The notes under the pieces are model-generated. The model was given only the letters and a program-made list of their open reading frames with translations. It did no database searches and had not been told where the DNA came from. DNA of 64,000 bases from Tautonia marina (lineage in GTDB: Bacteria > Planctomycetota > Planctomycetia > Isosphaerales > Isosphaeraceae), in the NCBI RefSeq assembly GCF_009177065.1, contig NZ_WEZF01000017.1, positions 62,001 to 126,000 of the forward strand, given 5' to 3'. Made by a program: the position numbers and the translations under genes. Positions 27,697 through 36,696 of this stretch are shown piece by piece (the first letter of the stretch is position 1; each line of letters opens with the position of its first letter).

Positions 27697-29868
27697 ATGC
27701 CACGAACGGCTTCTCGCTCGCGATGCGCGCCGAGGGTTGAGGCGCTGGAAGTTCGAGCACTCCTCAGCACCCAGAACTGGTCCACCGCCCTGGTTGATCC
27801 TCCGGTGGTGGCCGCGTCGGTGGAGGCGTCTCGGTCGATGCTGGTCCGGATCGCCGATGGCGTGAATCCGGCAGCGGTTCAGCGGGTGTACCGGTCCTTG
27901 GGAGCACGGGTCGTGCAAACGTTCCCGAATGGTCCCTCGCTGGTGCAATTGCCGACCGAGGTGGCGCGCGATGCCGCGATTGGTCGGCTGAATGGCCGGC
28001 CCTGGGTCGTTTATGCCGAGCCTGATGAGGTGTTCGACCGTCCGGCGGCGGTCGAGATGATTCCGAATGACCCATCGTTCGGCGCGCTCTGGGGCCTCGA
28101 CAATGGTTCGGGGTCGGGAATCAATGCGCCGGAAGCATGGGCGGTGGCGGGTGGGGGAAATTCGGTGGTGGTGGCGGTGCTCGATTCCGGCATCGACCTG
28201 AATCATCCGGATCTCGCCGGGCGGTTGTGGGTGAACCCCGGCGAGCGCCCCGACGGGGTCGATAACGATGGCAACGGCCTCGTCGATGACGTCAACGGCT
28301 GGAACTTTGTGAGCAACACGTCGAACGTGATGGACGACAACGGACACGGGACGCACGTCTCGGGGACGATTGCCGCGGACTTCAACAACGGGATCGGCGT
28401 GACCGGGGTGGCCTGGGACACGAAGATCATGCCGTTGAAGGTCCTCGATGCGAATGGGAGTGGGAGGACCTCGAACGCCGTTTCGGCGATCTTCTATGCC
28501 GCAGCGCAGGGCGCTCGGGTGATCAACGCAAGTTGGGGAGGCCCCAGCTACTCACAGGCCCTGAACGACGCGATCCGGAGCGTCGGCCAGGCTGATCCGG
28601 CAACGGGACGGCTCGGGACGGTCTTCGTTACGGCCGCAGGCAACGAAAGCGTGAACAACGACGTCCGCCCGAGCTACCCGGCGAATCTTCGTGATGAGCA
28701 CACGATCACCGTGGCGGCGATTGACCAGTCGGGGCAACTGGCGTCCTTCTCGAATTTCGGGAGCCAGACCGTGGATGTCGCGGCCCCCGGCGATCGAATC
28801 TACAGCACCGTACCAGACGGTTATGCGTTGTATTCCGGGACCTCGATGGCAGCTCCGCACGTGAGCGGAACGGTGGCGCTGGTGGCCTCGATGTTCCCTC
28901 ATCTGACTGCGGCCCAGCTCGCCCAGCAAGTCATCGCCTCGGCTCGCCCCTTACCGAGCCTGGCAGGCAAGGTCGCCTCGGGAGGTCTGGTGGATGCGTA
29001 CGCCGCCGTAACGTCATTACCTCCGACACCGGCTCCAAGGCCCACCCCGACTCCGACTCCGACACCAACGCCAACCCCAACCCCAACACCAACCCCAACC
29101 CCAACACCAACCCCAACACCAACCCCAACACCAACACCCACGCCGGCACCTCCTGAATCAACGCTAATTGATCCGCTGCCGCTCTATCCGGTGCCGGTGG
29201 CGGGGCCGGCGACGGATGCGTTGCTGCGGGCGACCTTGATTTCGTCGGAGGAATTTTACCTCAATGCCGGAGCCACGCCGGAATCGTATCTGACGAGGCT
29301 CTATCAACTCGTGCTCGGACGTCAGCCGGAACCGAGCGGGCTGGAACACTGGGCCTCGAAGCTTCGATCGGGGGTTTCGCGGATCGACGTGGCGCTGGGA
29401 ATCACGTCGTCGTACGAGGCAAATCTCCGCCTGGTGGCTGGCTGGTATCAATCGGATCTGGGGAGGTCGGCGTCGATCCCGGCCCTGATGGCTGATCCTG
29501 GCGTGGTGAGCTGGGCGAAAATGCTCAGCGGGGGAACCCGTCCCGACGTGGTCCGCGCGACCATCTTGAGCGCACCGGAGTTCGTGCATCGATACGGCGG
29601 ATCGACCGAGGCCGTGATCACGGCGGTCTATCGGGCCCTGCTCGGCCGCGATCCCAACACGGCAACCCGCCAGGAAGCGGCCCTGGAGATGCAATCTGGG
29701 TTCTGGGACGTACGAACCTTCGTGCAGTCGGTCCAATCGATCGAGGAAGCGGCCCTGACGAAGGTGGCTGCCTGGTATCGCTCGGACCTGGGGAGAACCG
29801 CCTCGATCGCTGAGTTGAAATCGGATTTCGGCGTGGTCCACTGGGCTCAACTGCTGGGCCGAGGATGA
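27697..29868 (+). CDS. Subtilisin-like protease with Thr-Pro linker and tandem DUF4214 repeats
   Basis: A 723-residue S8 protease. The N terminus RVEALEVRALLS resembles the conserved N-terminal motif of many planctomycete secreted giant proteins. A propeptide-like region spans about 45-115. The triad is Asp163 (VLDSGIDLNHPDL), His217 (GHGTHVSGT) and Ser383 (SGTSMAAPHVSG). A Thr-Pro repeat linker of about 40 residues (446-486) separates the protease from a C-terminal DUF4214-type region. That region has two repeated blocks, each ending in WYxSDLGRxASIxxL. DUF4214 is often found in surface or matrix proteins, so cell-surface attachment is inferred. A strong terminator follows. Confidence 0.9.
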   Translation: MPRTASRSRCAPRVEALEVRALLSTQNWSTALVDPPVVAASVEASRSMLVRIADGVNPAAVQRVYRSLGARVVQTFPNGPSLVQLPTEVARDAAIGRLNGRPWVVYAEPDEVFDRPAAVEMIPNDPSFGALWGLDNGSGSGINAPEAWAVAGGGNSVVVAVLDSGIDLNHPDLAGRLWVNPGERPDGVDNDGNGLVDDVNGWNFVSNTSNVMDDNGHGTHVSGTIAADFNNGIGVTGVAWDTKIMPLKVLDANGSGRTSNAVSAIFYAAAQGARVINASWGGPSYSQALNDAIRSVGQADPATGRLGTVFVTAAGNESVNNDVRPSYPANLRDEHTITVAAIDQSGQLASFSNFGSQTVDVAAPGDRIYSTVPDGYALYSGTSMAAPHVSGTVALVASMFPHLTAAQLAQQVIASARPLPSLAGKVASGGLVDAYAAVTSLPPTPAPRPTPTPTPTPTPTPTPTPTPTPTPTPTPTPTPTPTPAPPESTLIDPLPLYPVPVAGPATDALLRATLISSEEFYLNAGATPESYLTRLYQLVLGRQPEPSGLEHWASKLRSGVSRIDVALGITSSYEANLRLVAGWYQSDLGRSASIPALMADPGVVSWAKMLSGGTRPDVVRATILSAPEFVHRYGGSTEAVITAVYRALLGRDPNTATRQEAALEMQSGFWDVRTFVQSVQSIEEAALTKVAAWYRSDLGRTASIAELKSDFGVVHWAQLLGRG
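29042..29144 (+). repeat. Degenerate hexamer tract encoding Thr-Pro linker
   Basis: CCAACC and CCAACA units repeat through about 100 bp and encode alternating Thr and Pro. The opposite strand carries closely spaced GG and GGGG runs, so secondary structure or length variation is possible. Confidence 0.9.
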
Positions 29869-29943
29869 TCGGAGACGAGGGACGGCTCCCTCTCGCTCAC
29901 GAATGATTCGGGGTCCGTTGCCTCATCTCGAAACGGCGGGACC

Positions 29944-29991
29944 GGCCGGTGATCGCCCTCGATCGAAGGAGCGATCGCCGGCCGATTTTTT
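29944..29991 (+). terminator. Intrinsic terminator after subtilase
   Basis: GGCCGGTGATCGC (29944-29956) pairs with GCGATCGCCGGCC (29971-29983) over 13 bp with one T-G pair. It is followed by GA and six T residues (29986-29991). This is the clearest rho-independent terminator in the window. Confidence 0.9.
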
Positions 29992-30078
29992 CGTGGCATG
30001 AGGACCTCGAATCGATCATGCTGGGCAACCACCTGGTGGAATCAGCGCAGCTCAAGACGACCCGAGGATTCAGCCACG

Positions 30079-31476
30079 ATGCGAATGCAGATTCGGTCAG
30101 CGACGGCCATCGGTTTCATGAGCCTCATCGGGCTGATGCTTGCAGCCTCCGACACCCGAGCGGTAGAGGTCCGCTCGGGCTGGTCGGCCGGCGTGGCGAC
30201 GGCGGAGATCACCCCCGATGGTCCCGTCTGGCTCGCAGGTTACGCGGCGAGGAAGGAGCCGTCGAACGGGGTCCTCGCCCCGATCTTCGCCAAGGCATTG
30301 GCCTTGCGAGATGCCGAGGGGGAAACGGTGGTGCTCGTTGCGCTCGACCTCGTGGGCGTGAAGCGTCCCCTGTTCAATCGCGTGGCCAGCCTGGTTTCCG
30401 AAGCGTACGGCCTGCCCAAGGAGGCGTTGACCCTTGTCTCGTCTCACACGCACTGCGCCCCGTTGCCGAGCGATACGGACGGCCGAGCCCGAGCCTATGG
30501 CATTGATGACGAGGCGATGGAGCCGAACCGCGAGTGGACGAAGCGGCTGGAGGGGTCGATCGTGGAGATCGTCGGCAAGGCCCTGGAATCGTTGCGACCA
30601 GCCTCGGCAGGTTTTTGCGTGGGATCATGTGAGTTTGCCATGAACCGTCGCGAACCGACGGCCACCGGCTTCAAGATCGGCTACAACCCCGACGGCCCGG
30701 TCGATCATTCGGTGCCGGTCCTTGATGTGACCGGAGAGGACGGCGAGCCGATTGCCGTCGTTTTCGGGTACGCCTGCCACTGCACGACCCTCGGCGGCGA
30801 CATGCTCCAGGTTTGCGGCGATTACGCCGGGTTCGCCCAGGAAGGAATCGAGGCCGATCGGCCTGGCGCGGTCTCTCTGTTCCTGACCGGCTGCGGGGCC
30901 GACTCCAATCCGGCCCCCCGAGGGACCGTTGAACTGGCCCGTCAGCACGGGAGGAGCCTGGCAGACGCGGTCGGAGCGGTGCTTGATTCCGAGTTGCGGC
31001 CCCTTTCCGGTTCGATCGGGACGGCACTGGTCGAGCCGAAGCTCCAGTTTGCCGGGCCGACCGATCGTGAATCGTACGAAGCGCGCCTCGACGACGGCGG
31101 CCCTCGAGCCGCCCATGCGAAGCGGATGATTGAGGACCTCGACGCCGGCAAACCGATCGTGTCCGAGCACCCCTACCCGATCCACGCCTTCGCCCTGGGC
31201 GACCTAACGATGGTGACGCTCGGCGGTGAGGTCGTGGTGGACTACGCGATCCGCATGCAGGAGGAACTGGCCGAGGCGGATCGGCCGCTCTGGGTCGTCG
31301 GGTACGCGGATGATGTGTTTGGTTACGTTCCCTCGCTTCGAGTGCTGCGAGAGGGTGGCTACGAAGGGGGGGATGCGTTCTACTATTCGACGTTCCCGAC
31401 CCCCTTTGCCGAGGATGTCGAGCATCGCGTGATGGACGGTGTCCGCGAAGCCGTGGCCAAGGCCCGGGGTCGGTGA
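30079..31476 (+). CDS. Secreted neutral/alkaline ceramidase-like hydrolase
   Basis: A 465-residue exported protein with signal peptide core GFMSLIGLMLAASDTRA. It has features of the neutral ceramidase superfamily: AGVATAEITPDGPVWLAGY near the N terminus, VSSHTHCAP and a YACHCTTLGGD segment with metal-ligand-like histidines, then FLTGCGADSNPAPRG. Known family members hydrolyse the amide bond of ceramides with a zinc ion. Many planctomycete homologues are of unknown substrate, so lipid amidase activity is inferred. The ATG at 30079 is chosen because it directly precedes the signal peptide. The FG-GAP gene follows 57 bp later. Confidence 0.82.
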   Translation: MRMQIRSATAIGFMSLIGLMLAASDTRAVEVRSGWSAGVATAEITPDGPVWLAGYAARKEPSNGVLAPIFAKALALRDAEGETVVLVALDLVGVKRPLFNRVASLVSEAYGLPKEALTLVSSHTHCAPLPSDTDGRARAYGIDDEAMEPNREWTKRLEGSIVEIVGKALESLRPASAGFCVGSCEFAMNRREPTATGFKIGYNPDGPVDHSVPVLDVTGEDGEPIAVVFGYACHCTTLGGDMLQVCGDYAGFAQEGIEADRPGAVSLFLTGCGADSNPAPRGTVELARQHGRSLADAVGAVLDSELRPLSGSIGTALVEPKLQFAGPTDRESYEARLDDGGPRAAHAKRMIEDLDAGKPIVSEHPYPIHAFALGDLTMVTLGGEVVVDYAIRMQEELAEADRPLWVVGYADDVFGYVPSLRVLREGGYEGGDAFYYSTFPTPFAEDVEHRVMDGVREAVAKARGR

Positions 31477-31533
31477 CGGACGATCGAGCCGCCTCCCCGG
31501 ATCGGACGACCCGCGATTGATCGAGAGTTTCTC

Positions 31534-32796
31534 ATGCGACAAATGCTCCCCTGTTCTGCCCTGGTCTTCCTGCTGATGATCTCCGCGACCGGCTCGGCCG
31601 ATGAGCCGTTCCCCCGGTTCGACATGCAGGAGATTGATCCGCACGCCGGCAATGTTGTTTATTCGCTCACGGTGGCCGATGTGAACGGCGACGGCAAGGG
31701 GGACGTTTGCGCCCTGACCGAAGACGCGATCGTCTGGTACGAGAACCCGACGTGGGAGCGGCACGACATTTTGAAAGGGGCCACCCAGACCGCGGCCGAG
31801 ACGAGGCGGGACAACGTCTGCTTCGCCCCGCTCGACATCGACGGCGACGGCGACCTCGACTTTGCTCTCGGGGCCGACTGGAGGCCGACCGACACCGAAG
31901 GGGGAGGCACGCTCTACTGGGCGCGTCAGGATTCACTGGAGGACTGGACCCTCATCCCGATCGGTCAGGAACCGACCGTTCACCGGATGCGATGGGCCAA
32001 TGTGGACGGCGAAGGGATGCCCGAGCTGATCGTCTTGCCGCTCCAGGGGCGAGGGACCTCCGGCCCCAACTGGGGAGAAGGCAATGGCGTTCGCATTCTG
32101 GTGTATTCGATCCCCGATGACCCGATGAACGACTCCTGGCCGGTCGAGGTGGCCAGCGACGCGTTGCACACGACGCACGGCTTTGTCGGACTCGACTGGG
32201 ACAAGGACGGCCGGGACGAACTGGTGGTCGCGGCATGGGAAGGGGTCTTCCGACTCGACCGCGAAGGGGACGAATGGAGCACGAAAAAGCTCGGGACCGG
32301 CAACCAGGAATCGGCACCGCATAAGGGGGCCAGCGAGGTGAAGGTCGGCAGGCTGGCCGACGGTCGAGACTACATCGCGACGGTCGAACCCTGGCATGGC
32401 TTTCAGGCCGCGGTTTACACGAAGCCCGAATGCGACGGCGAGTTCTGGCACCGAATCGTGATTGATGAACCCCTGGCCTGGGGACACGCGGTGTGGACCA
32501 TCGACCTGGACGGCGACGATGATCAGGAGTTGATCATCGGTCACCGCGACCCGAATCCGGAAGGGGCGGCCAACCCGGCTGCCCCCGGATTGTACGTCTA
32601 CGACCCGGTGCCGGGCTCGGAGCCGATCCAGTTTGATCGGCACGCGATCGACGTGGGAGGCGTGGCGGTGGAAGATGCGATCGCAGCCGACCTGGACGGC
32701 GACGGCCGACCAGACCTCATCGCCGGGGGCCGGGCCACGCACAATGTCCGCATCTACTGGAACCGCCCGGCCGAAGACGCGGGAGACGATCGCTGA
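31534..32796 (+). CDS. Secreted FG-GAP/VCBS repeat protein
   Basis: A 420-residue exported protein with signal peptide (MLPCSALVFLLMISATGSA). It is made of beta-propeller repeats with calcium-binding loops: VADVNGDGKGD, LDIDGDGDLDFA, TIDLDGDDDQELIIG and AADLDGDGRPDLIAG. Such proteins bind ligands or act as surface adhesion modules; no catalytic site was seen. Its stop is one base before the start of the CsaA-like gene, so the two are likely co-translated. Confidence 0.85.
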   Translation: MRQMLPCSALVFLLMISATGSADEPFPRFDMQEIDPHAGNVVYSLTVADVNGDGKGDVCALTEDAIVWYENPTWERHDILKGATQTAAETRRDNVCFAPLDIDGDGDLDFALGADWRPTDTEGGGTLYWARQDSLEDWTLIPIGQEPTVHRMRWANVDGEGMPELIVLPLQGRGTSGPNWGEGNGVRILVYSIPDDPMNDSWPVEVASDALHTTHGFVGLDWDKDGRDELVVAAWEGVFRLDREGDEWSTKKLGTGNQESAPHKGASEVKVGRLADGRDYIATVEPWHGFQAAVYTKPECDGEFWHRIVIDEPLAWGHAVWTIDLDGDDDQELIIGHRDPNPEGAANPAAPGLYVYDPVPGSEPIQFDRHAIDVGGVAVEDAIAADLDGDGRPDLIAGGRATHNVRIYWNRPAEDAGDDR

Positions 32797-32797
32797 G

Positions 32798-33130
32798 ATG
32801 ATCGACCCGATGGAAGCCTTCGGGGCGCTTGACCTGCGCGTCGGCCGGGTCGTTCGGGCCAAGCCGAACCCGAAGGCTCGGACACCGGCCTATTGTCTCT
32901 GGATTGATTTCGGGCCGCTTGGTGAGAAGGCATCGAGCGCCCAGCTGACAGCCCGATACCGGACGGAAACCCTCGTTGGCCGCCTCGTCGTCGCGGCGGT
33001 CAACCTGGGATCGAAGCGGGTCGCAGGGTTTCGGTCCGACGTGCTGGTGCTTGGCGTCGCGGACGCCGAAGGCAAGACGGTGTTGCTCGGTGTCGATGAC
33101 GACGTTCCGCCGGGCGGGAGAATTCACTGA
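32798..33130 (+). CDS. csaA: CsaA-like tRNA-binding domain protein
   Basis: A 110-residue protein consisting of a single tRNA-binding OB fold, close in length to the dimeric chaperone CsaA. Family motifs are LDLRVGRVV near the N terminus, PAYCLWIDFGPLGEK, SAQLT, VVAAVNLGSKRVAGFRSDVLVLG and the end VDDDVPPGGRIH. CsaA is implicated in tRNA binding and chaperone activity in protein export. It is sandwiched in an apparent operon: 1 nt after the FG-GAP gene and overlapping the next start by one base. Confidence 0.9.
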   Translation: MIDPMEAFGALDLRVGRVVRAKPNPKARTPAYCLWIDFGPLGEKASSAQLTARYRTETLVGRLVVAAVNLGSKRVAGFRSDVLVLGVADAEGKTVLLGVDDDVPPGGRIH

Positions 33131-34260
33131 TGGCGACGGCGAAGGTTCAGGTCGGCACCACTCCCCCCGCGAAGAGGATCGCTTCACTCGACCAGTTCCG
33201 CGGGTACACCGTGGCTGGGATGCTCGTGGTCAACTTTCTCGGCAGCTATGCCTGGATTGCCGAAACCCTGCCCGTGTTGAAGCATCACAACACCTATTGC
33301 AGCTATGCCGACACGATCATGCCGCAATTCTTCTTTGCGGTCGGGTACGCCTATCGGCTCACCCTATTGAAGCGGCTGCAACGTGAAGGGAAACGGGCGG
33401 CCTATGGCCATGTGTTTGCGCGGTGCCTGGGATTAATGCTCATTGCTTTCTTGATCTATTCACTCGACGGCAGCGTAAAGTCGTGGGAGGAGTTGAAGGA
33501 TCTTGGAATTTCCGGGTTTTTCGCCACGGCATTCCAGCGAAGCTGGTTCCAGACGCTCACTCATATTGCGCTCACCTCGATCTGGATCATGCCGGTCATC
33601 GCCGCTGGGACAGGGGTACGGCTGGCGTACACGGTGGGATCGGCTGCGTTGCACCTCTGGCTGTCTCACCTCTTTTTCTTCGAGTGGGCCATGGAGCGGC
33701 CGGTGATCGACGGTGGACAGCTCGGGTTCCTGAGCTGGACGGCGCCGATGATCATGGGATCGATTGCGTATGACCTGATGGCCGCTCGGGGGCCTCGAAA
33801 GGCACTGGGGCCGATGCTCGGGTGGGGGATGCTCTTGATGGCGATTGGCTATGGCCTTTCGAGTCTGGGAGGCGTGGAAGGGACCGACGGCGAGCCGGCG
33901 ATCGGCTGGGCGGCGGCCCCGTTCTTCCCGCCGGAGATCGAGACGAACCTTTGGACAATGAGCCAGCGGAGCGGGAGCGTCAGTTATCTGGTCTTCGCGG
34001 CCGGGTTCTCGATGGCGGTGTTCGCGCTCTTCGTGGTGCTGTGCGACTTGGGGACGATGCACGTACCACTGTTTCGGACGTTCGGGCGCAACGCGCTGGC
34101 GGTCTACATTCTGCACGGAATCGTCTTTGCGGCGGTCAAGCCGTATGTGCCGCGCGACGCGCCAGGCTGGTACGCGGCAGCGGGGTTTGGCGTTGCGTTC
34201 GCGATCACGTACGTGCTGGTGCGCCACCTGGAAAAGAACGAGATCTACCTGAAACTTTGA
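33130..34260 (+). CDS. NagX/HGSNAT-like membrane acyltransferase (DUF5009/DUF1624 type)
   Basis: A 376-residue polytopic protein related to the catalytic membrane domain of heparan-alpha-glucosaminide N-acetyltransferase and bacterial NagX. The N-terminal motif KRIASLDQFRGYTVAGMLVV and the segment YADTIMPQFFFAVGYAYRL are characteristic. About ten membrane helices follow, ending in LPYILHG-like NALAVYILHG and a final helix. The expected role is acetyl transfer to a sugar amine across the membrane. Its A start base is also the last base of the csaA stop (TGATG), indicating translational coupling. Confidence 0.82.
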   Translation: MATAKVQVGTTPPAKRIASLDQFRGYTVAGMLVVNFLGSYAWIAETLPVLKHHNTYCSYADTIMPQFFFAVGYAYRLTLLKRLQREGKRAAYGHVFARCLGLMLIAFLIYSLDGSVKSWEELKDLGISGFFATAFQRSWFQTLTHIALTSIWIMPVIAAGTGVRLAYTVGSAALHLWLSHLFFFEWAMERPVIDGGQLGFLSWTAPMIMGSIAYDLMAARGPRKALGPMLGWGMLLMAIGYGLSSLGGVEGTDGEPAIGWAAAPFFPPEIETNLWTMSQRSGSVSYLVFAAGFSMAVFALFVVLCDLGTMHVPLFRTFGRNALAVYILHGIVFAAVKPYVPRDAPGWYAAAGFGVAFAITYVLVRHLEKNEIYLKL

Positions 34261-34268
34261 GGGTATCC

Positions 34269-35258
34269 ATGCGAGCCGTCGTCATCGCTCGGACCGGAGG
34301 CCCCGAGGCGTTAGAGGTTCGGGAGGTCCCCCGGCCCGAGGTCCGGGGAGACCGGGTCCTGGTCCGTGTCCGGGCCGCGGGCCTGAACCGCGCCGACACG
34401 ATGCAGAGCCGAGGGCTCTACCCCCCTCCCCCGGGCGAACCGACGGAGATTCCGGGGTTGGAGTTCGCGGGAGAGGTCGAGGCGAAGGGACCGGATGCGA
34501 TCGGCCCTCTGAAGCCGGGGGATCGGGTGTTCGGGATCGTCGGAGGCGGAGGACTTGCGGAGTACGTCTGCCTTCCGGAACGAATGGCCGTGCCAATCCC
34601 AGCCGGACTCGACTGGCCAAGCGCCGCAGCCGTGCCCGAGGTCTTCCTAACGGCGTTTGATGCGCTCGATCAGCAGGCGGGATTATGCCCGGGTGAAGCG
34701 GTCTTGATTCATGCCGTAGGGGGCGGCGTGGGATCAGCCGCGGTGCAACTGGCGCATGCGATGGGTTGCCAGACGTTCGGGACAGCCCGAACCGCGAGGA
34801 AACTGGAGCGAGCGAAAGCGTATGGGCTTGACGTGGGGATCGACACGTCGAACGAGGATTTCGCAACGGTGGTTTGCGATCGGACAGGAGGCAACGGCGT
34901 GCCTGTGATCATTGATCATATCGGCGCTGCGTATCTCGGAAAAAATCTCGATGCCCTGGCCCGAAGGGGGCGGCTGGTGGTGGTCGGCTTGCTTGGCGGG
35001 AGGAAGGCGGAGGTTGACCTCCTGGCGTTACTCAACAAACGGGCGAGGATTGTTGGGACGACGCTTCGGGCACGCCCCATCGAGGAAAAAATCGCCGCCA
35101 CGCGGCGGTTTGCCGATCGGGTGGTTCCCTGGCTCAATCGCGGGTTGGTGCGGCCAATTGTGGATGCAGTGTTCCCAATCGATCAGATTCGGAAGGCGGC
35201 CGAACATCTGGAGTCGAACCAGGGATTCGGGAAGGTCGTGGTGACGATCGACGGTTGA
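34269..35258 (+). CDS. NAD(P)H quinone oxidoreductase, zinc-independent MDR family
   Basis: A 329-residue medium-chain dehydrogenase/reductase of the quinone oxidoreductase (PIG3/QOR) type. The GroES-like half starts MRAVVIARTGGPEALEV and contains AAGLNRADTMQSRGLYPPP, typical of this branch, without zinc-ligand cysteines. The nucleotide-binding motif is HAVGGGVGSAAVQLA. The C terminus EHLESNQGFGKVVVTI matches the family. It would reduce quinones with NADPH in one-electron or two-electron steps. It follows the acyltransferase by 8 bp. Confidence 0.9.
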   Translation: MRAVVIARTGGPEALEVREVPRPEVRGDRVLVRVRAAGLNRADTMQSRGLYPPPPGEPTEIPGLEFAGEVEAKGPDAIGPLKPGDRVFGIVGGGGLAEYVCLPERMAVPIPAGLDWPSAAAVPEVFLTAFDALDQQAGLCPGEAVLIHAVGGGVGSAAVQLAHAMGCQTFGTARTARKLERAKAYGLDVGIDTSNEDFATVVCDRTGGNGVPVIIDHIGAAYLGKNLDALARRGRLVVVGLLGGRKAEVDLLALLNKRARIVGTTLRARPIEEKIAATRRFADRVVPWLNRGLVRPIVDAVFPIDQIRKAAEHLESNQGFGKVVVTIDG

Positions 35259-35301
35259 CGCCCACGCATTCCCAAGCACTTTTTCGCAAAGGTCATAATT
35301 G

Positions 35302-35802
35302 ATGAAGGATGCCGCGTACTGGATTGATCGTCTGGGATTGCAACCGCATCCCGAGGGTGGATATTTCCGCGAGACGTATCGCGCTCTGGACGTGATCGAA
35401 GCCGGGGCGGTCGGGGGACGGTTCGCGGGGCCGCGATCGACATCCACGTCGATTTATTTTCTGCTCACCTTCGAATCTTTTTCATCACTTCATCGGATGA
35501 AATCGGACGAGGTCTGGAATTTTCATGCCGGTTCAGCGTTGACCGTGCATGTGATCGAACCCGACGGGGAGTACCGGCCGCACCGAGTCGGGCTTGACCT
35601 GGAGTCCGGGCAGGAGCCGCAGGCGGTGGTGACGGGGGGATCGTGGTTCGGGGCCTCGGTGGATGAGCCGGGAGGGTACGCCCTGGTCGGTTGCACCGTG
35701 GCGCCGGGATTTGACTTTGAGGATTTCGAACTGGCTGATCGGGAGGTGTTGACGCGGGAGTTTCCGCAACACGCGCATCTGATCCGCCGTCTCACGCGCT
35801 GA
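35302..35802 (+). CDS. DUF985 cupin family protein
   Basis: A 166-residue single-domain cupin. The opening AAYWIDRLGLQPHPEGGYFRETYR and FLLTFESFSSLHRMKSDEVWNFHAG are hallmark DUF985 (Cupin_5) segments; Glu/His residues in LHRMKSDE and WNFH may bind metal. The later VAPGFDFEDFELADRE is also conserved. The biochemical role is unknown. The ATG at 35302 is preferred over the adjacent TTG at 35299. It ends 71 bp before the stop of the convergent ABC ATPase gene. Confidence 0.88.
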   Translation: MKDAAYWIDRLGLQPHPEGGYFRETYRALDVIEAGAVGGRFAGPRSTSTSIYFLLTFESFSSLHRMKSDEVWNFHAGSALTVHVIEPDGEYRPHRVGLDLESGQEPQAVVTGGSWFGASVDEPGGYALVGCTVAPGFDFEDFELADREVLTREFPQHAHLIRRLTR

Positions 35803-35873
35803 TCGGCGCTCGCTCAGGGACCTGCGACAAGTCATTCCGACCCGGCAGGAAAATGATCGGCTGGCAGCGTGAT

Positions 35874-36575
35874 TCAATGAGCCTGGGCGAGGGAGTCGGC
35901 CTTGGGCTGGTCGTCGGTGAGAAGGAGTCCGTCCTGGATTTCGAGAACGATGTCGTCGGGGCGGATAAAGCGGCGGTCGTGGGTGACGACGACAAGCGTG
36001 GTGTCTTGTTCGGCCTGGAGGCGGCGGAGGATGCGGTAGATCTCGTCGCCGGTCTTGGAGTCGAGTTCACCGGTCGGCTCGTCGGCGAGGACAAGAACGG
36101 GATTCTTGATGAGCGCGCGGGCGATCGCCACGCGCTGCTGCTCGCCGCCGGAGAGTTGCCGGGGGCGATGGTGCATCCGGTCGCCAAGTCCGACATCCGC
36201 GAGAAGCGATTCGGCCCGGGATCGTTGCTCGGCGGTGATTCCGCGGGGGAGGAAGGGAATGAGGACGTTTTCCAGAGCCGTGAGATTATTGATGAGATTG
36301 AAAGACTGGAAGATGAAGCCGATGTGGTCGCGGCGGTAGAGGTTGAGTTCGGTTTCGGACATCGCCGTCAGGTCAGCGCCTTCGATCTGGATAGCACCAC
36401 TTCCAGGACGATCCAGGGCACCGAGCAGATAAAGCAGGGTGCTTTTGCCCGATCCGGAAGGGCCGACGATGAAGGCACAGGACCCTCGGGGAATGTGGCA
36501 GGTCACGCCGCGCAGGGCGTCCACGCGTTGATCGCCGCGGCGGTAGGTTTTCGTGACGTCGATCACGTCGATCAT
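35874..36575 (-). CDS. MacB/LolD-type ABC transporter ATP-binding protein
   Basis: A 233-residue nucleotide-binding subunit. Walker A is GPSGSGKST (38-46), the Q-loop is FIFQSFNLI (about 87-95), the signature is LSGGEQQR (141-148), Walker B is LVLADE (161-166) and the switch His is in VVTHDRR. The sequence resembles the MacB/LolD branch that partners with FtsX-like permeases in lipoprotein release or mechanotransmission rather than bulk transport. The permease gene lies 121 bp upstream in the same direction. No membrane-fusion adaptor gene was seen. Confidence 0.92.
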   Translation of the reverse strand: MIDVIDVTKTYRRGDQRVDALRGVTCHIPRGSCAFIVGPSGSGKSTLLYLLGALDRPGSGAIQIEGADLTAMSETELNLYRRDHIGFIFQSFNLINNLTALENVLIPFLPRGITAEQRSRAESLLADVGLGDRMHHRPRQLSGGEQQRVAIARALIKNPVLVLADEPTGELDSKTGDEIYRILRRLQAEQDTTLVVVTHDRRFIRPDDIVLEIQDGLLLTDDQPKADSLAQAH

Positions 36576-36696
36576 CGCGGGGGCCTCGGTCGGAGCATGA
36601 AGCGGGAGGCAACGGGGCCAAACAGGAAACGCATCGGGTCACACGAGGAGCGGCGGAGATGTGGTCGGATCGCCGAATCGCCGAGGAGCCGAGTCA

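Noticed and set aside
29042-29144. CRISPR or minisatellite independent of a gene
   Set aside because: The tract encodes an in-frame Thr-Pro linker of the subtilase.
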